Source: Stygibacter sp964604155
Lineage (GTDB): Bacteria; Cloacimonadota; Cloacimonadia; Cloacimonadales; TCS61
Direction of reading: 5' to 3'
Assembly: GCA_964604155.1 (NCBI GenBank)
Contig: CAZRXY010000051.1
Location: forward strand, 1-9,502
Length of the DNA stretch: 9,502 nucleotides
Program-made: the position numbers and the translations under genes
Shown: positions 6,530 through 9,502 of the stretch, piece by piece
Position numbering within the stretch: position 1 is the first letter of the stretch
Layout: each line of letters begins with the position of its first letter
The notes under the pieces: generated by a model
What the model was told of the DNA's origin: nothing
Database searches by the model: none
What the model saw: only the letters and a program-made list of their open reading frames with translations

Positions 6530-8971
6530 GTGAAAAAGGCGTTATTTTTTGTATTAGTTATCGCGATAACGTTCTCGCTTATGGCTCAGACCGATAATCT
6601 ACGCTATTTGCCGGTGGCGGAAACTGATGATTTCTGGTCACCGCTGCTTAATCCGGCAGCAATGGGTTTTGGAAATAGTAAAGGCTTTGCCTTTGCAGGA
6701 GAAGACCGTGATCAGAAATTTAGAGAAGATTATTATTCTCTTTTTTTCAATATGGCTGGTCTTTCATATGTACTTCAGCATGATGGGTCTCAGGAAACAC
6801 CGGCAGACAGGCATACTCTGGCAATAGGAGAAAGACTATCTCAAAACCTGTATTTTGGGGTAAAATACGATTGGCAGAATAAATACTTTGATCACGGCAG
6901 ATGGGGTTTTTCCGGAATGTGGCGTCCTTCAAATTATCTCTCTCTTGCTGCCACAAGCTACGATATAAGGGCAGACAAAGAAGAATACCGTTTAGGGATG
7001 TCTATCCGTCCCTTAGGCAAAAGCAAGAAATTATCCCGCAAACTTACTTTAAGTGGTGACGTATTTTATGCGATGCCTAACCTGGATGGAAATACTGATG
7101 CCTCAGACCAGCTTGAATGGCAAAAGCCTGTAATCAGTATCAGCTCAGAGATTTTGAGGGGTCTCTTTGTGAGCGGATCATATGATCTGGAGCATGAACG
7201 CATTGGAGCCAATCTATCTCTGGCATTCCCAAATTCTAAAATTGGAAATATCTTTGGATTTAATGATGACAATGAATATGCCGTGGGTAATATGTATCTG
7301 CATTTGACGGATTACAACAAAAATTCCATATCAAATCCGTATTCCCGTGACAGTTACTATGTGTGGGAACTAAAAGGTGAGATCACGAATCAGAAATCCG
7401 GGTATAAAATAGGTCCCTTTAATATATCAGACAAAAAGCAGCAATCAGTTACCGATCTTCTAAATAAGATCAAAGAGCTTAAAGAGGATGATAATATAAA
7501 AGGTATAGTATTTAAAAACCCAAGATTTCTGGCATCTTTTGCAGTAAGGCAGGAACTTGTGGATGCTCTGCTCGATTTTAAATCCGAAGGGAAAAACATT
7601 ATCATATATTCCGACAATCTCAGTGGAGCTCAGTATTGTTTTGCTGCTGCGGTATCCGATGCCATTTATCTCAATAAAAATGGCGGAATTGACCTGCGTG
7701 GGATTAGTATCTCGGTTCCTTATTTCAAAGGTCTTTTAGACACTTTGGGTATAGACGTCACCAATTTTCAGAGTCATGAGTATAAAACTGCCTTTAATTC
7801 CTTTTCTTATGACCACATGACAGATGCCGAAAGAGAAACCTATGAATACCTGCTGGATGGTATCTATCACGATATGAAAGAAATGATCATGACCGGCAGA
7901 GGAGATAAGCTGAAAGCTCCTTTGGAAGAGATCATAGACAAAGGACCTTATCCCGATGGCAGCCTGGCATATGATCTGGGACTTGTGGATTATCTTATCT
8001 ATGAAGATGAATTTAGCGACTTGATAAAAGAAGAATTTGCGATTAAAAATTTCTCCAAAAAAATGCAGGGGAGTTCTTTGCCGGTAAACTGGTATAAGCC
8101 GGAAAAAGATAAAATTGCTATCATCTATGCAGTAGGCTCCATTAATATGGGAAAAGGCAAACAAGGAAAAGTGATAGGCTCGGAGACCACTGCGAAGGCA
8201 ATAAAAAAAGCGCGTGAAGATAAAAGCGTGAAGGGAATAATCCTTCGAGTCGATAGCGGCGGTGGCAGTGCCTTTGCCAGTGATGTTATCAATCGCGAAA
8301 TCGAGCTTTGCCGTCAGGAAAAAAACCGGAAACCTGTTGTCGCTTCAATGTCTGGCGCTGCTGCTTCCGGCGGTTATTATATCTCATCAAATGCAGATAA
8401 AATCCTGGCTCAATCATCCACTATCACGGGTTCCATCGGGGTTATCGGTGTGTGGCCCAGCTTTGAAAGGCTTTATAGAAAAATTCATATCAATTGGGTA
8501 ACAGTAAAGAAAGGGGCTCACTCAGATTTTGGCAATACCTCGCGGGCACCTGAGGAAGATGAGATAGAGATCGTGAGAAATTTCATAGATAAAACTTATA
8601 ATGATTTCCTCATCAAGGTTGCTCAGGGAAGGAATATGAGTAAAGAGAGCGTACATGAGATTGCTATGGGACGTGTATGGACAGGAAGACAGGCTCTTGA
8701 GCGTGGTCTTGTGGATAAACTGGGTGGACTTGATGATGCTATCGATGAAGTTAAAGCACTTGCCGGCATTACCTCTGAAGTAAGACTTGTAGATTATTCC
8801 GGTTATGAAACTAAATTTGATCTCAATGTAGATATGTCCGGCATCATTTCGCCTGCTCCCAAACTGGATATCCCCCCGGAAATGCAGGCACTTCTTGACT
8901 GGTGGAAATTATATGAATTGTATCACACAGAAAAGGCACTTATGATTTCACCGATAGAGATATTGGAATAA
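6530..8971 (+). CDS. sppA: SppA-type S49 protease with N-terminal beta-barrel-like domain
   Basis: This 813-residue serine protease of family S49 is expected to digest membrane-embedded or secreted peptides in the envelope. Residues 1-19 are a cleavable-looking signal peptide (MKKALFFVLVIAITFSLMA). Residues about 25-270 are not protease. They begin with SPLLNPAAMGFG (37-48), typical of outer-membrane barrel families, and continue as alternating amphipathic strands rich in aromatic residues. Two S49 domains follow, about 305-505 and 525-745, as in long-form E. coli SppA. Lys419 in HEYKTAF and Ser613 in AASGGYYIS match the catalytic Lys/Ser dyad, 194 residues apart against 200 in E. coli. DSGGGSAFASD (575-585) and TGSIGV (633-638) are conserved S49 stretches. 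It starts with GTG 13 nt after the DUF4097-like gene. The protease assignment is firm; the barrel is inferred from strand pattern. Confidence 0.9.
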   Translation: MKKALFFVLVIAITFSLMAQTDNLRYLPVAETDDFWSPLLNPAAMGFGNSKGFAFAGEDRDQKFREDYYSLFFNMAGLSYVLQHDGSQETPADRHTLAIGERLSQNLYFGVKYDWQNKYFDHGRWGFSGMWRPSNYLSLAATSYDIRADKEEYRLGMSIRPLGKSKKLSRKLTLSGDVFYAMPNLDGNTDASDQLEWQKPVISISSEILRGLFVSGSYDLEHERIGANLSLAFPNSKIGNIFGFNDDNEYAVGNMYLHLTDYNKNSISNPYSRDSYYVWELKGEITNQKSGYKIGPFNISDKKQQSVTDLLNKIKELKEDDNIKGIVFKNPRFLASFAVRQELVDALLDFKSEGKNIIIYSDNLSGAQYCFAAAVSDAIYLNKNGGIDLRGISISVPYFKGLLDTLGIDVTNFQSHEYKTAFNSFSYDHMTDAERETYEYLLDGIYHDMKEMIMTGRGDKLKAPLEEIIDKGPYPDGSLAYDLGLVDYLIYEDEFSDLIKEEFAIKNFSKKMQGSSLPVNWYKPEKDKIAIIYAVGSINMGKGKQGKVIGSETTAKAIKKAREDKSVKGIILRVDSGGGSAFASDVINREIELCRQEKNRKPVVASMSGAAASGGYYISSNADKILAQSSTITGSIGVIGVWPSFERLYRKIHINWVTVKKGAHSDFGNTSRAPEEDEIEIVRNFIDKTYNDFLIKVAQGRNMSKESVHEIAMGRVWTGRQALERGLVDKLGGLDDAIDEVKALAGITSEVRLVDYSGYETKFDLNVDMSGIISPAPKLDIPPEMQALLDWWKLYELYHTEKALMISPIEILE

Positions 8972-8979
8972 ATTAAAAT

Positions 8980-9009
8980 CTTCAAGCCCCTTTTAAAAGG
9001 GGCTTGAAG
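8980..9009. terminator. Perfect 30-nt palindromic terminator
   Basis: CTTCAAGCCCCTTTT (8980-8994) is followed immediately by its exact complement to 9009. It lies eight bases after the sppA stop. The + strand continues TTATTTAA, a modest U-tract. The - strand continues ATTTTAATTTAT, an equally good one, so the element could act in both directions. The central AAAA/TTTT opens as the loop, leaving an 11-bp GC-capped stem. It ends the five-gene operon. Confidence 0.88.
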
Positions 9010-9220
9010 TTATTTAAGATATTTCGAATGCACTGCAGACCTTCATAATGACGGAATTGATAAATCGGGAGTAAGCCTTTCTCATACTTCTTAGTGTCAT
9101 TTCTCTACTTTGTGAAAGTTCCATGCCACCATACGTCAAATATTACCTGAGGTATTTTTACCTGCATCGCAAAAGTTCTTGACAGCAATATCTACCCATA
9201 AATAAATGCCGCTTACCTAT
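9010..9220. other. Non-coding spacer before the tRNA cluster
   Basis: No reading frame with an SD or a family-like product is visible. A tiny 4-bp stem (TACC/GGTA, about 9144-9154) followed by T's is too weak to call a terminator. The only supported element is the promoter near 9179-9207. Confidence 0.55.
9179..9207 (+). promoter_or_regulatory. Candidate promoter of the tRNA cluster
   Basis: A consensus -35 TTGACA lies at 9179-9184. An AT-rich stretch CATAAATAAAT (9197-9207) covers the expected -10 position at 13-17 bp spacing, with no perfect TATAAT. Transcription would begin just before the mature 5' end of tRNA-Pro at 9221. Short gaps between the three tRNAs (30 and 17 nt) suggest one transcript. 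Confidence 0.6.
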
Positions 9221-9298
<78 letters not shown>

Positions 9299-9328
9299 GG
9301 AATTATTTATAGTGTGGATTTTTGATAT

Positions 9329-9404
9329 GGGCGCTTAGCTCAGTTGGGAGAGCGCCTGCCTTACAAGCAGGTGGTCGGGGGTTCAAGTCCCTCAGCGCCC
9401 ACCA
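9329..9404 (+). tRNA. tRNA-Val(TAC), copy 1
   Basis: This is a complete 76-nt cloverleaf with an encoded CCA (9402-9404). Acceptor GGGCGCT pairs with AGCGCCC. The anticodon stem CCTGC/GCAGG encloses CTTACAA, with anticodon TAC at 9362-9364. The T stem has one G-T wobble. It reads GUN valine codons. A nearly identical copy begins 93 bp downstream. Confidence 0.96.
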
Positions 9405-9421
9405 TATCATTGTAATCATCG

Positions 9422-9497
9422 GGGCGTTTAGCTCAGTTGGGAGAGCGCCTGCCTTACAAGCAGGTGGTCGGGGGTTCAAGTCCCTCAACGCCCACCA
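9422..9497 (+). tRNA. tRNA-Val(TAC), copy 2
   Basis: This is a tandem duplicate of the preceding tRNA, 76 nt with an encoded CCA (9495-9497) and anticodon TAC at 9455-9457. It differs only in the sixth acceptor pair: GGGCGTT pairs with AACGCCC, so C-G has become T-A with both partners changed. A run of T's begins right after the CCA at the window edge and may be part of a terminator. Confidence 0.96.
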
Positions 9498-9502
9498 TTT
9501 TT

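Larger units (their letters stand above)
9329..9497 (+). repeat. Tandem duplication of tRNA-Val, 93-bp period
   Basis: Copies at 9329-9404 and 9422-9497 are identical apart from two compensating acceptor-stem bases. The 17-bp spacer between them resembles neither the spacer after tRNA-Pro nor the tRNA itself, so the duplicated unit appears to be little more than the tRNA. Confidence 0.9.

Noticed and set aside
7736..8164. A 142-codon - strand open frame inside sppA
   Set aside because: It is a shadow of a strongly supported S49 protease gene, with no SD-led start and no recognisable domain.
9303..9488. A - strand frame encoding a tandemly repeated MRDLNPRPPACKAGALPTEL-like peptide
   Set aside because: It is the antisense of the two tRNA-Val genes. 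This peptide is a well-known spurious annotation from tRNA loci; the duplication simply reflects the two tRNAs.

Overview
The window is an AT-rich bacterial chromosome segment with every gene on the + strand: two operons followed by a tRNA cluster. It suggests a Gram-negative host. There is an extracytoplasmic protease with an apparent outer-membrane beta-barrel front half, and there are nucleotide-sugar genes of the kind used for surface polysaccharide. Almost every start has a strong AGGAGG-type Shine-Dalgarno (SD) sequence, which argues against Bacteroidota proper. The mixture fits a lineage of the wider FCB group such as Cloacimonadota, Marinimicrobia or Fibrobacterota. That placement is an inference from gene style, not from a marker gene.

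Region 1 (1-414) has no credible gene. It holds three strong imperfect hairpins (about 26-65, 93-128 and 272-303), a 12-bp perfect palindrome (306-317) and a candidate promoter (TTGACA at 358-363). Region 2 (415-2705) is a two-gene operon. A UDP-glucuronate 4-epimerase-like enzyme overlaps UDP-glucose 6-dehydrogenase by one base. Together they would make UDP-glucuronate and then UDP-galacturonate for polysaccharide or LPS.

Region 3 (2825-9009) is a tightly packed five-gene operon. The order is a YtrA-type GntR repressor, an ABC ATPase, a membrane permease, a secreted DUF4097-like beta-solenoid protein and a large SppA-type protease. Its promoter carries an A-rich upstream tract, a consensus -35 and a nested inverted repeat that is the likely operator of the first gene. 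Gene overlaps are 4 and 8 nt and the gaps are 8 and 13 nt. A perfect 30-nt palindromic hairpin ends the unit. Homologues of each part (YtrA/YtrB systems, LiaG/YvlB-type DUF4097 proteins, SppA) are tied to cell-envelope or antimicrobial-peptide stress in Firmicutes. The best reading is therefore an autoregulated envelope-stress module. The SppA-like protein is unusual because about 260 residues of predicted beta-barrel precede the protease domains.

Region 4 (9010-9502) has about 210 bp of non-coding DNA with a tRNA promoter, then tRNA-Pro(TGG) and two near-identical tRNA-Val(TAC) genes, all with encoded CCA. The two valine tRNAs differ in their structured body only by a compensated acceptor-stem pair.
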